The notes under the pieces: generated by a model
What the model was told of the DNA's origin: nothing
Database searches by the model: none
What the model saw: only the letters and a program-made list of their open reading frames with translations
Assembly: GCA_007859745.1 (NCBI GenBank)
Contig: SMLU01000001.1
Location: 2,418,001-2,482,000 of the forward strand
Length of the DNA: 64,000 nucleotides
Direction: 5' to 3'
DNA from: Phycisphaerae bacterium RAS1
GTDB lineage: Bacteria; Planctomycetota; Phycisphaerae; UBA1845; Fen-1342
In this document: positions 42,030 through 50,165 of the stretch, one piece after another
Numbering within the stretch: position 1 is the first letter of the stretch
Layout of the letters: the number at the start of each line of letters is the position of its first letter
Translations under genes and position numbers: made by a program

Positions 42030-44489
42030 CTACCTCGGCTGACCCCGCGTGGGCATATCCTCGGGCCGTGCGCCGGCCTGGTCCTGGATATCCGCGCGGA
42101 TGCGCACGTCGCGGCCGGTCGGGTCGAACGCCAGGAAGAACTTGCGCTTGCCGAGCATGTTCCTCACCAGCACGTCCAGATAGGCGCGCGTCTTGAAAAT
42201 CTCGGGGAAACTGCGGAAGGCGTCGCGCTGGTTGTTGATCCGCGCCACGTCGGCGGCGGCTGACATCTCGATTTCCCAACGTTCCGACTGCGACGCCGCC
42301 AGCACCGCGGCCGCCCGACCTTCCAGCTCCGGCAGCAGCGCTTCAAGCTGCCAGTTCCAGTAGGCCAGCTCGAGCCGGGCCGACTCGCGCTCAATGGCCG
42401 CCTCGACCACCGCGGCGCCGAACGCGGCGGATCGCTCGCGGAGCGCCTTCAATGCCGCGTCCAGTTCCGCGGTCGCCTTGGCCGCGGCGGCGGTGGCGCT
42501 TCGGACGGCTTCGGCGGCCGCGTCGCGCTGCCGCTGGCTGCGGCCGATGCCTAACTGGTAATCGAGATCGATGTCGTCGCTGCGCTGGCGGGCGAAATCG
42601 AGCACGGCATCGGCGTCAATGCGCTGGTTGAACAGCGGCTCCAGCGGCTTGAAACGCTTGTCCAATTCCGCCAGCGCGGGAGCCGGCGCAGCGCGCAGCA
42701 GCAGATCGGCCTTGTTCAGCCGCACGTCCGCCTTTCCGGCCCGGTCGCTGGCCCGCGCGAGTTGAGTTCCCCTGGTTTTCTCGCCGGCGGCCTCGGAGAG
42801 TTTCTGATTTTCGGAAACGAGCGCCTGGCGGATCGAGGTGAGCTTTTCCTGCTCGGCGCCGATTACCTTGCGATACGCCTCCGCCACCGTCGGCTCGGGC
42901 TGCACGTTCTGCACGCCGACGTAGACCACCTCCAGCCCCAGGTCCAGCTCCGCGACGCGATCGGCGATCCGCTTGCGCAGATAACGGTGGAAACTCTCAT
43001 CGCTGCCGGACAGGAGCTGCTCAATGTCGTGGGCCGCGGCGAAACGGACCACCTCTTCCCACGCCACATTGCGAAGCAGTTGCTCGGGCTCGGTCGCCTT
43101 GCTGGTGTAGGAGGCCAGGCGATCGGGCAGAATCTTGAACTGCACGGCCACCAGCATCCGCACCACGTTGACCGGGACGGATTTGCTGATCGAATCCTCG
43201 TCGTGGCGGGCGGGGCGCGACGCGGGCGCGCGGGTCGAATCGGATCGCCGCGGCGGGATCACGAAGTTGAACATCTCGCCGCCCAGGAGCCGCTGCTGCG
43301 TCCAGAGCACCAGCCGGGCCTCCTGACGGGCGGCGTCATCGGCGGGCGGCGGCGGGGTAAAGTCGAATTGGCGGAAGCCGACCAGGATCTGGTGCAGTTC
43401 GCCGGTGTTGTATTTGGCGGCGGCGTCGATCGGCCAGGGGTACTTGACGTGCAGTCCCGGCGCGAACGGCTTCTCCGGATTGAGCTGCACGCCGAAGCGT
43501 TCGATGATCGCATTTTCGCCGGGCAGCACGACGACGATCGACGAAAGCCCCCAGAGCGTGGCCGCGCTGAACCACACCAGCGGCAAAGCGGCCCGCTGCA
43601 CCAGTTGATAAAACCACGTCTGCGAGACCTCGAAGCCGAACTGGTAATTGATGGCTTCGGCGATCGAGGTGGCTATTCCGCCCGGCTCGGCGAAGAGGCC
43701 GAGCAGCCGGCTGTCGAAGGCCGCCCGCGGCTCGACCCCCGCCGCCCGCGGACGGTAGATGTCGAGCACGAAGTTGATCAGCATTTCGGCCGCGAGGAGG
43801 GCCATGACGATGGGAATGGCGTAGGCGACGCCGTGCTCCCAGCGGGGGTCGGAGGCGTACAGGGCGATCGACAGGGTGATGACCGTGGCCGCCGCGAAGA
43901 TGGCGTTGCCCAGCATGTAGGAGCCGCAGCCGCGAAGGTTCTGCCAGATGGGGGTGCGGCCCATGCCGGAGGCATAGCGGGCGACGAGGAACATCAGCAG
44001 CAGCAGGACGGCGAGGATGATGACGGCGATCGGCAGGTTTTCGAGCGCTCCCCAGCGCGGGTCGTCCAATGCCAGCCCGAGGCGTGTCCAGAGCAAAACG
44101 GCGTTGATCGCGAGGTAGAGCGCGGCCAGCAAGCTGAAGGCCGGCGCCATCCAGCGGATCATCCACTGGAGGCGCGCCTCGGCGACGCGGAAGCCGAGCG
44201 AGGCGGCGCCCTCATCTCCGAAGATCGCCTCGCCGCCGCCGGTGGACTGTTTCTCGCGTCGCAGGGCCTCCAGGTCCGCCTCTTCGTAGGCTGCCAGCTC
44301 GCGCTGCCGGAAGACGAGCATCGACACGAACCAGAGCGGCAGCCCGCCGAGGATGTACCACGCGAGGTAGTAGACGGACGTGGCGCCGCTGGCGTACGCC
44401 AGGCCGAGCGTGACGCCGAATGCAGCGGTCTGAAGCAGCAGTCCGCCGACGGCGATGCGGCGGCTGCGGGTGTGGAGCGTTTCCGTCAA
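42030..44489 (-). CDS. polytopic membrane protein fused to SPFH domain (third of three)
   Basis: 819 aa. The first 320 residues hold about seven transmembrane helices in pairs (IAVGGLLLQTAAFGVTLGLA, YYLAWYILGGLPLWFVSMLV, ENLPIAVIILAVLLLLMFLV, AIPIVMALLAAEMLINFVLD and others). An SPFH/HflK-like domain starts at about residue 330 (VLPGENAIIERFGVQLNPEK). From about 600 on there is a long Ala/Glu/Arg-rich coiled coil (AAEAVRSATAAAAKATAELD). HflK normally has one helix, so the multi-helix N-terminus is unusual. First gene of the minus-strand series; 51 nt before the HflC-like gene. Confidence 0.83.
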   Translation of the reverse strand: MTETLHTRSRRIAVGGLLLQTAAFGVTLGLAYASGATSVYYLAWYILGGLPLWFVSMLVFRQRELAAYEEADLEALRREKQSTGGGEAIFGDEGAASLGFRVAEARLQWMIRWMAPAFSLLAALYLAINAVLLWTRLGLALDDPRWGALENLPIAVIILAVLLLLMFLVARYASGMGRTPIWQNLRGCGSYMLGNAIFAAATVITLSIALYASDPRWEHGVAYAIPIVMALLAAEMLINFVLDIYRPRAAGVEPRAAFDSRLLGLFAEPGGIATSIAEAINYQFGFEVSQTWFYQLVQRAALPLVWFSAATLWGLSSIVVVLPGENAIIERFGVQLNPEKPFAPGLHVKYPWPIDAAAKYNTGELHQILVGFRQFDFTPPPPADDAARQEARLVLWTQQRLLGGEMFNFVIPPRRSDSTRAPASRPARHDEDSISKSVPVNVVRMLVAVQFKILPDRLASYTSKATEPEQLLRNVAWEEVVRFAAAHDIEQLLSGSDESFHRYLRKRIADRVAELDLGLEVVYVGVQNVQPEPTVAEAYRKVIGAEQEKLTSIRQALVSENQKLSEAAGEKTRGTQLARASDRAGKADVRLNKADLLLRAAPAPALAELDKRFKPLEPLFNQRIDADAVLDFARQRSDDIDLDYQLGIGRSQRQRDAAAEAVRSATAAAAKATAELDAALKALRERSAAFGAAVVEAAIERESARLELAYWNWQLEALLPELEGRAAAVLAASQSERWEIEMSAAADVARINNQRDAFRSFPEIFKTRAYLDVLVRNMLGKRKFFLAFDPTGRDVRIRADIQDQAGARPEDMPTRGQPR

Positions 44490-44537
44490 CGGACACCTTG
44501 GGCGAATACTGAACGGCTAATCGCTACTGGCGCTTTT

Positions 44538-44601
44538 TCCGAGCCGCGACCGTGAGGGAGCGAGGTTTCAAGACCGCTTGCTCACGCGCGCGGCTCGGAT
44601 C
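44538..44601. repeat. hairpin repeat, family I copy 2
   Basis: 64 bp matching 7308-7372 (TCCGAGCCGCGACCGTGAGG to CACGCGCGCGGCTCGGATC). It lies in the divergent gap between the SPFH series and the second ABC-2 permease. Confidence 0.8.
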
Positions 44602-44788
44602 AAAACGGCGATTACCGGATAGGCTCAAGCCATTGTCTTTTTCTGTCCGAACCGGCGCGGACCGGGAGAGTATTAGCCATTGGCCATCAGCCATTGAATA
44701 TTTCACAACGGGCCGCATAATCCGGCCTGGCCCGCGCGTGGCGCGGGGGTAACGGTGTAACCCGGAGCCGCCCGGCACGCAACTAGCC

Positions 44789-45763
44789 ATGTTCAACAAA
44801 CTCGCGGCGATCATTTCGACGACTTTTCACGAGACCATCCGGCAGCCGATCTTCGGCGTGCTGACCTGGGTGGCGGTCGGGCTGCTGATTCTGAACCCGA
44901 GCATTTCGGCCTTTTCGCTGGAGAGCGGGAAGGACTCCAAGATCATGCAGGACGTGGGTCTGGCGACGCTGCTGCTGTACGGCCTGCTGACCAGCGCGTT
45001 CACCGCCTGCTCCGTCATCTCGCGCGAAATCGAGAGCAGGACCGTCCTGACCGTAATCTCCAAACCGGTCAGCCGGCCGCTGTTCCTGCTGGGCAAGTTC
45101 CTGGGCGTTTGCAGCGGCGTGCTGCTCGGCTATTTCTTCCTGACGCTGGTGTTTCTGCTGACGGTGCGGCACGGCGTGATGGAAGCCGTGAGCGATCCCT
45201 ACGACCAGCCGGTGCTGGTCTTCTCGGCGATCGTCTTGCTCGTCAGCCTGGCGGCGGCGATCTGGGGGAACTATGTTTACGGCTGGCATTTCTCGACCAC
45301 GCTGACGACCTGGGTGGTGCCGCTGACCGCGTGCGCCCTGCTGGCGGTGCTGTTCATCGGTCCGCAGTGGCAGGTGCAATCTGCGGCGAAAGACTTTGGG
45401 AATATGCAGATCATCTACGCCGTGTCGATGGTGTTCTGCGCGGTGCTGATCCTGTCGGCGCTGGCGGTGTCGCTGTCGACGCGTTTCGGGCAGGCGCTGA
45501 CGCTGGTTTTCTGCGCGGCGCTGTTCGTGCTGGGACTGGTTTCGGATCACTATTTCGGTCGTTTCCAACACGATGCTCTGGCTTACGACGTCGCCTATCG
45601 CCTGCTGCCGAACTTCCAATTCTTCTGGGTCGGCGACGCGCTCACCCAGGAGCTGACGATCGAGTTCGCCCAGGTCGCCCGGGTCGCGGCCTACAGCGGG
45701 TGCTACTCCCTGGCGGTCATCGGCCTGGGAGTCGCCCTGTTTCAGACGCGCGAAGTCGGTTAA
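44789..45763 (+). CDS. ABC-2 type permease, divergent from the SPFH/ABC series
   Basis: 324-aa membrane protein with six hydrophobic segments (VLTWVAVGLLILNPSISAFS, DVGLATLLLYGLLTSAFTAC, LLGYFFLTLVFLLTV, VLVFSAIVLLVSLAAAIWGN, FCAVLILSALAVSL and YSLAVIGLGVALFQT). The motif SVISREIESRTVLTVISKPV matches the other permease's SNEIKNFSIHMVVTKPV, so both belong to one ABC-2 subfamily. It has no ATPase beside it and could share the one at 37984. Start ATG 44789; promoter DNA is shared with the divergent series. Confidence 0.83.
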   Translation: MFNKLAAIISTTFHETIRQPIFGVLTWVAVGLLILNPSISAFSLESGKDSKIMQDVGLATLLLYGLLTSAFTACSVISREIESRTVLTVISKPVSRPLFLLGKFLGVCSGVLLGYFFLTLVFLLTVRHGVMEAVSDPYDQPVLVFSAIVLLVSLAAAIWGNYVYGWHFSTTLTTWVVPLTACALLAVLFIGPQWQVQSAAKDFGNMQIIYAVSMVFCAVLILSALAVSLSTRFGQALTLVFCAALFVLGLVSDHYFGRFQHDALAYDVAYRLLPNFQFFWVGDALTQELTIEFAQVARVAAYSGCYSLAVIGLGVALFQTREVG

Positions 45764-46065
45764 CGACCGTACGCCGGATAATCGCGGCGGTTCGCACATT
45801 TTTCGACGGTTTCGGGCTGGTCAGACGCCGGCGGCCGGGTCTTTCCGAACCCGCCGCGCCAAGCGGCGGGGTGACCATCGCAGAAGAGCGGCGGCACCCA
45901 AGGCCGGGGCGTCACCCCGCCGCTCGGCGCGGCGGGTTCGGACAGCCAAGCCTGCCAAGCGCGCAAAAAGCGCTGGCGGTACTCGCCTCGGCACCCGCAC
46001 CCACCGCGCGGCGCGACAACCCGCCAGAGGCCGGTCCCCCTGATTTCCGCTATGATGCCTGTCCC
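45764..46065. other. gene-free region upstream of miaB
   Basis: 302 bp. Family A copy 6 occupies 45845-45941. An ORF extension of miaB through this stretch is rejected because it crosses the repeat. No promoter was recognised. Confidence 0.6.
45845..45941. repeat. 97-bp bipartite palindromic element, family A copy 6
   Basis: CCGAACCCGCCGCGCCAAGC arm, core GAAGAGCGGCGGCACC, right arm with one change (CCGCTCGGCGCGGCGGG). Exactly 97 bp. Confidence 0.9.
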
Positions 46066-47721
46066 ATGGGCGAAACCACCGGCCGAACCTACTTCCTTGA
46101 GACCTTTGGCTGTCAGATGAACATTCTGGACAGCCAGTTGATCGAAGGGCAACTGCGCGCCTTCGGCCTGACGCCCGTCGCGTCCTTTTCGGACGCCGAT
46201 GTCGTGCTGTTCAACACCTGCTCGGTGCGCCAGCATGCCGAAGACAAGGTGCTTGCGCGGCTCGGCCAGACGCGCCGTCACAAGCTGCGGCGGCCCGAGA
46301 CGATCGTCGGCGTGATCGGCTGCATGGCGGAGCGCGAGAAGCAGGGGCTCTTTGAAAAGGCGCCGCACGTCGATCTGCTTTGCGGGCCGGGCGAGTTGAA
46401 CCGGCTCCCGGGCCTGCTGGCCGAGGTGTGGGAGCGAAACGAGAAGGTCGCCGCGCTGGCCGGCAGCCTCTCGCGCCGCACCGAAGTGCTTCAACGGGCG
46501 ATGGAGTATGACAGTCTCGAAGCGCTCGACCTGTCGCGCGCCCCGAGCCTGGGCGAGCACGTGCTTCAGTCCTACATCCGCGTGCAGCGCGGCTGCGACA
46601 AGTTCTGCACCTACTGCGTGGTGCCGTTCACCCGCGGCCCCGAACGCAGCCGTCCGCCGCAGCACATCGTGGATGAAGCGAAAATGCTGTCGGATCGCGG
46701 CTGCCGCGAGGTGACGCTGCTGGGCCAGACGGTCAATTCGTACGTGCACCAGGAGGACGGCCGGCCCGTTCCGTTTGCGAAACTGCTGGAGCGCGTGCAC
46801 GCGGTGGAGGGAATCGACCGCGTGAGATTCGTCACCAGCTTTCCGGCTGATTGGGACGAGGACATCTTCCGCGTGATGCGCGACTGCCCGCGCGTCATGC
46901 CCTACCTGCACATTCCGGCCCAGAGCGGCTCGGACCGGATGCTGAAGGCCATGCGGCGGACGTACACCGTCGCCGAGTACCTGCGACTGATGGACGCGGC
47001 ACGCCGGCACGTGCCGCACATGGCGCTGGCGGGCGACATGATCGTCGGCTTCTGCGGCGAGACGGAGGAGGACTTTGCCGCGACCGTTGAGCTGGTGCGG
47101 CGGGTCGAGTACCAGAGCTTGTTCGTGTTCAAATACTCGCCGCGGCCGGGGACCGCAGCGGATCGCAACGCGGCCGACGATGTGCCGGCCGGCCTGAAAG
47201 CCGCGCGGAATAACGAGCTGCTGGCCGTCCAGGCTGAGATCGGTCATCGGCTGCGGCGGGCGGAAGTCGGGCGACGGGTGGAAGTGCTGGTCGAGGGATT
47301 CAGTAAGCACGGGCGGCGCGAGCTGGAGCGTGCCGGATCGCAGGGATCTGGGAACGGGGAACAGCGGATCGATCGGAGTGCGGCGCGCGGGGCGCGCGTG
47401 GGGACTCGAATGCAGCGGAACATCACGGCGGCTGCGCTTCAGGATAGCGAGCAAGACCGTGGCAGCGAAATCTCGCAGCGGCGATCGGCTCAGCTCGTCG
47501 GCCGCACGCGCGGCGACACGATGGTCGTCTTCAACGGCGACGAGTCGCTCATCGGAGCGATCGTCGAGGTCGAAGTGACCGACGCGACGCCGCTGACGCT
47601 GATCGGCCGCGTGGCGGAAGTCTGCTCGCCGCGCCGCCGGCCGGCGCCGGTTCCGAATTCGAACGATGCGCCTCTGCCGAGGCACGGCGTGACGCCCTTG
47701 AGCATTCTGGCGACGGCGTAG
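46066..47721 (+). CDS. miaB: tRNA-2-methylthio-N6-dimethylallyladenosine synthase (MiaB-like), with TRAM-region insertion
   Basis: Radical-SAM methylthiotransferase that modifies A37 of tRNAs. 551 aa from ATG 46066, about 90-100 residues longer than usual. The N-terminal domain has the three cluster Cys (TFGCQMN, FNTCSVR, VIGCMAE), and the radical-SAM motif is RGCDKFCTYCVVPFTRG. YLHIPAQSGSDRMLKAMRR and FKYSPRPGTAA are typical of MiaB. The extra length sits in the TRAM domain: after VEVLVEGFSKHGRRELERAG, about 65 residues of low-complexity Arg/Gly/Gln sequence come before the domain resumes at LVGRTRGDTMVVFNG. The insertion is in frame. coaB follows with no gap. Confidence 0.92.
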   Translation: MGETTGRTYFLETFGCQMNILDSQLIEGQLRAFGLTPVASFSDADVVLFNTCSVRQHAEDKVLARLGQTRRHKLRRPETIVGVIGCMAEREKQGLFEKAPHVDLLCGPGELNRLPGLLAEVWERNEKVAALAGSLSRRTEVLQRAMEYDSLEALDLSRAPSLGEHVLQSYIRVQRGCDKFCTYCVVPFTRGPERSRPPQHIVDEAKMLSDRGCREVTLLGQTVNSYVHQEDGRPVPFAKLLERVHAVEGIDRVRFVTSFPADWDEDIFRVMRDCPRVMPYLHIPAQSGSDRMLKAMRRTYTVAEYLRLMDAARRHVPHMALAGDMIVGFCGETEEDFAATVELVRRVEYQSLFVFKYSPRPGTAADRNAADDVPAGLKAARNNELLAVQAEIGHRLRRAEVGRRVEVLVEGFSKHGRRELERAGSQGSGNGEQRIDRSAARGARVGTRMQRNITAAALQDSEQDRGSEISQRRSAQLVGRTRGDTMVVFNGDESLIGAIVEVEVTDATPLTLIGRVAEVCSPRRRPAPVPNSNDAPLPRHGVTPLSILATA

Positions 47722-48429
47722 ATGCCCACCGACGTCCCACCGCGCCGCAGCAAACCGGCTCGCCGCCGGGCCGGCGCACCGTTGAGAATCCTCATCACCG
47801 CCGGTCCGACGCGCGAGTACATCGACAGCGTCCGCTATCTCTCGAACGACTCATCGGGCGCGATGGGCTTCGCGCTGGCCGCGGCCGCGGCCGCCCGCGG
47901 GCATCGCGTGACGCTGATTCACGGGCCGGTGAGTCTCGCCGCGGCGCGTGGTGTGCACGCGGTTTCGGTGATCTCTGCGGCCGAAATGCTGGCCGCCTGC
48001 CGCAAGGCGTGGCCGGCGCGCGACGTGCTCATCATGGCGGCGGCGGTCGCGGACTACAGGCCGGCGATGCGGCTCGATTCGAAGCGGAAGAAGTCATCTC
48101 GGGATTTCGTGCTCAAGCTGAGGCCGACGGTTGACATCCTGGCCGACCTGTCGCGGCGGCGGCAACCGACACAGCGCGTGATCGGATTTGCGCTCGAAGA
48201 CCGCAACGCGCGGCGAAACGCCGAATCGAAGCTGCGGCGCAAGAACCTGGACGCGATCGTGCTGAACAGCCCGGCGGCGATCGGGCGGGCGCGGTCGAGC
48301 GTCGAGATTCTGGTGTGCGGCGGGCGATGGCGGAGTTTGCCGAACGCGCCAAAGGGGCAGACGGCCCGGCGGCTTATTCGGCTGGCGGAGGAACTGGCGA
48401 CGGTTCGAGCGCGATCGCAACGGACGTGA
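47722..48429 (+). CDS. coaB: phosphopantothenoylcysteine synthetase, stand-alone CoaB
   Basis: Joins 4'-phosphopantothenate and cysteine with CTP in coenzyme A synthesis. 235 aa; the ATG directly follows the miaB stop. CoaB signatures are ILITAGPTREYIDSVRYLSN, SSGAMGFALA, MAAAVADYRP and LKLRPTVDILADL. The flavoprotein CoaC domain that precedes CoaB in most bacteria is absent, so the decarboxylase must be encoded elsewhere. The N-terminal 20 residues (Pro/Arg/Ala-rich) are not conserved; a start at a later codon is possible. Confidence 0.88.
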   Translation: MPTDVPPRRSKPARRRAGAPLRILITAGPTREYIDSVRYLSNDSSGAMGFALAAAAAARGHRVTLIHGPVSLAAARGVHAVSVISAAEMLAACRKAWPARDVLIMAAAVADYRPAMRLDSKRKKSSRDFVLKLRPTVDILADLSRRRQPTQRVIGFALEDRNARRNAESKLRRKNLDAIVLNSPAAIGRARSSVEILVCGGRWRSLPNAPKGQTARRLIRLAEELATVRARSQRT

Positions 48430-48439
48430 ATAACACAAC

Positions 48440-48829
48440 GTGCGAACCGTTGGTCTCATGCTGACCATTTCGCTGGCCGTGCTGGCGGCGAGTTGTGCGT
48501 CGTCGGCGGTGTGCGAAGAATCCGAACCTGCCGCCGCGGACATGCCGGCCCATGCGCTCATCGACGTGACGCCGCGCGAAATCGACCTCGGGGAACTGTG
48601 GACCGGCGAGACTCGACCGATGCGCTTTCAAATCACGAACCGCGGCGAGGAGCCCGTGTGCGTGTGGCGCAACGGTTCCGGTTGTGGCAACGCGATCGGT
48701 CCGATTGTGATCGAGCGCCTCGAGCCTGGCGAATCCCACGAATGCGAGGTGAAATACACCGCACGCCGCGGGTCCAGCGGGCCTTTTTGTGTCACGCTGA
48801 CGTTCTTTGCGGCGCCCCGGCCGTGGTGA
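48440..48829 (+). CDS. lipoprotein with DUF1573-like Ig domain
   Basis: 129 aa from GTG 48440 (ATG 48458 also possible). A short signal ends in the lipobox LAAS-C (MLTISLAVLAASCASS), so it is a probable lipoprotein. From about residue 38 an Ig-like MSP/ASPM domain follows: VTPREIDLGELWTGETRPMR, FQITNRGEEPVCVW, IERLEPGESHECEVKYTARR. Such domains are common in planctomycete and Bacteroidetes surface proteins. It starts 11 nt after coaB, but the functional link is unclear. Confidence 0.75.
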   Translation: MRTVGLMLTISLAVLAASCASSAVCEESEPAAADMPAHALIDVTPREIDLGELWTGETRPMRFQITNRGEEPVCVWRNGSGCGNAIGPIVIERLEPGESHECEVKYTARRGSSGPFCVTLTFFAAPRPW

Positions 48830-48889
48830 ATCCCGGTCTGCCCCGCGCCACGCACTTCTCTGTGCCTCTGCGCCTCCGTGGTTAGTCTT

Positions 48890-49807
48890 CTACGCTTCGC
48901 TGCCGGTGAGCCTTCGCAGCGCCTCAGCGTAGCGGGCGGCAGTTTGGGCGAGGATTTCCGGCGGGATCGGCGGCGGCGGCGGCGTTTTCGGCCAGGTCAG
49001 CGTTTCCAGGTAGTCCCGCAGGAACTGCTTGTCGAAGCTGGGCGGGCTGATGCCGACGCGATATTGCTCGGCCGCCCAGAAGCGCGACGAATCGGGCGTC
49101 AGCACCTCGTCGATCAGCAGCAGCTCGCCAGCGCACACGCCGAACTCGAATTTCGTGTCGGCGATGATGACGCCGCGGGCCTCCGCGTGCCGGGCGGCGG
49201 CGGAGTAGATCGCCAGCGAGCGGCGGCGGGCTTCCTGCAACAGCGCCGCGCCGCCCGCGGCCTGCCCGGCCGCGAGCTCGCAGGCGCGCTCGAACGAAAC
49301 CGGCTCATCGTGGCCGCTGGCGGCCTTGGTGCTGGGCGTGAAGATCGGCGCGGGGAGCTTCTCCGCCTGTCGCAGACCGGTCGGTAGGCGCACGCCGCTG
49401 ACGCTGCCGGCCTGCTGATATTCCTTCCATCCGCCGCCGAAGAGGTATCCGCGGACGACGCACTCGATCGGCAGCGGCGCGGCTTTGCGGACGACCATCG
49501 CGCGACCGGCGAGCGTGGCGGCGTGCGGCTGGCAGCCGTGCGGCACGCGCGACTCGCTCGCGACGTATTTCAAATGGTGCGGTGAGCAGTCAGCCAGTGC
49601 GCTGAGCCAGAACGCCGACATCTGCGTCAGCACCGCCCCCTTGCCCGCCACCGGCTCGTTCATCACCACATCGAACGCGGAGATGCGGTCGGTGGTGACG
49701 ATCAGCAGTTCTGCGCCGAGGTCGTAGACGTCGCGGACCTTTCCGCGGCGGCACGGGAACGGCAGTGACGTCTCGCGGACGACGGCAGGCGGGGCGGTGG
49801 GGGTCAT
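48890..49807 (-). CDS. purC: phosphoribosylaminoimidazole-succinocarboxamide synthase
   Basis: SAICAR synthase of de novo purine synthesis. 305 aa from ATG 49807 (MTPTAPPAVVRETSLPFPCR), the longer eukaryote/proteobacterial-type PurC. Motifs in order: RRGKVRDVYDLG, TTDRISAFDVVMNEPVAGKG, ECVVRGYLFGGGWKEYQQAG, FTPSTKAASGHDEPVSFE, GVIIADTKFEFGVCAGELLL, DEVLTPDSSRFW and PSFDKQFLRDYLETL. Complete and isolated from other pur genes. A fragment of family H lies at its 3' end. Confidence 0.94.
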   Translation of the reverse strand: MTPTAPPAVVRETSLPFPCRRGKVRDVYDLGAELLIVTTDRISAFDVVMNEPVAGKGAVLTQMSAFWLSALADCSPHHLKYVASESRVPHGCQPHAATLAGRAMVVRKAAPLPIECVVRGYLFGGGWKEYQQAGSVSGVRLPTGLRQAEKLPAPIFTPSTKAASGHDEPVSFERACELAAGQAAGGAALLQEARRRSLAIYSAAARHAEARGVIIADTKFEFGVCAGELLLIDEVLTPDSSRFWAAEQYRVGISPPSFDKQFLRDYLETLTWPKTPPPPPIPPEILAQTAARYAEALRRLTGSEA

Positions 49808-50165
49808 GAGGGGGATTATGGGCGGACGGGAGGGTTCCGCCACTGATCCGTCTGCCCGCGGTTACGCGGTTCGCATACCTATTCGGGTGGGACGGGCGTC
49901 TCGCCCGACGCGCGCGACGGGGCGAGATGCCCGTCCCACCCAAGCAGGATGCAAACAGCGCGACTACGACGCTATCGTAATCAAACACGACGACCACGCG
50001 GGGGGGGGGCACCTGCGTGAAAATTCCACACAACGCTGTGGGAACCGCCACACAAGAAGTCTGTCACGCTCGTGTGCCGGCGGCCACATGGAGCCGTGCG
50101 TTTGCGGCTATACTCCTCGGCGGGTACGGAAATTCCACCAACCATGAACCCGAGGACTGTCGCTG
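49808..50165. other. gene-free divergent region between purC and the M16 protease
   Basis: 358 bp. It contains family C copy 3 (49885-49941) and a nine-base G run (about 50001-50009). A TATACT at about 50109 could be a -10 box for the protease. Nothing else supported. Confidence 0.55.
49885..49941. repeat. intergenic hairpin repeat, family C copy 3
   Basis: 57 bp with the same ends as the copies at 888 and 8559 (GGGTGGGACGGGCGTCTCGC and GCCCGTCCCACCC) but a shorter spacer. Confidence 0.82.

Noticed and set aside
42762-44555. Plus-strand ORF of 597 codons opposite the third SPFH gene
   Set aside because: Antisense shadow; no hydrophobic segments or motifs, while the minus strand shows clear helices and an SPFH domain.
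45109-46065. N-terminal extension of miaB by more than 300 codons
   Set aside because: It would translate the ABC-2 permease in the wrong frame and a family A repeat; MiaB homology starts at ATG 46066.
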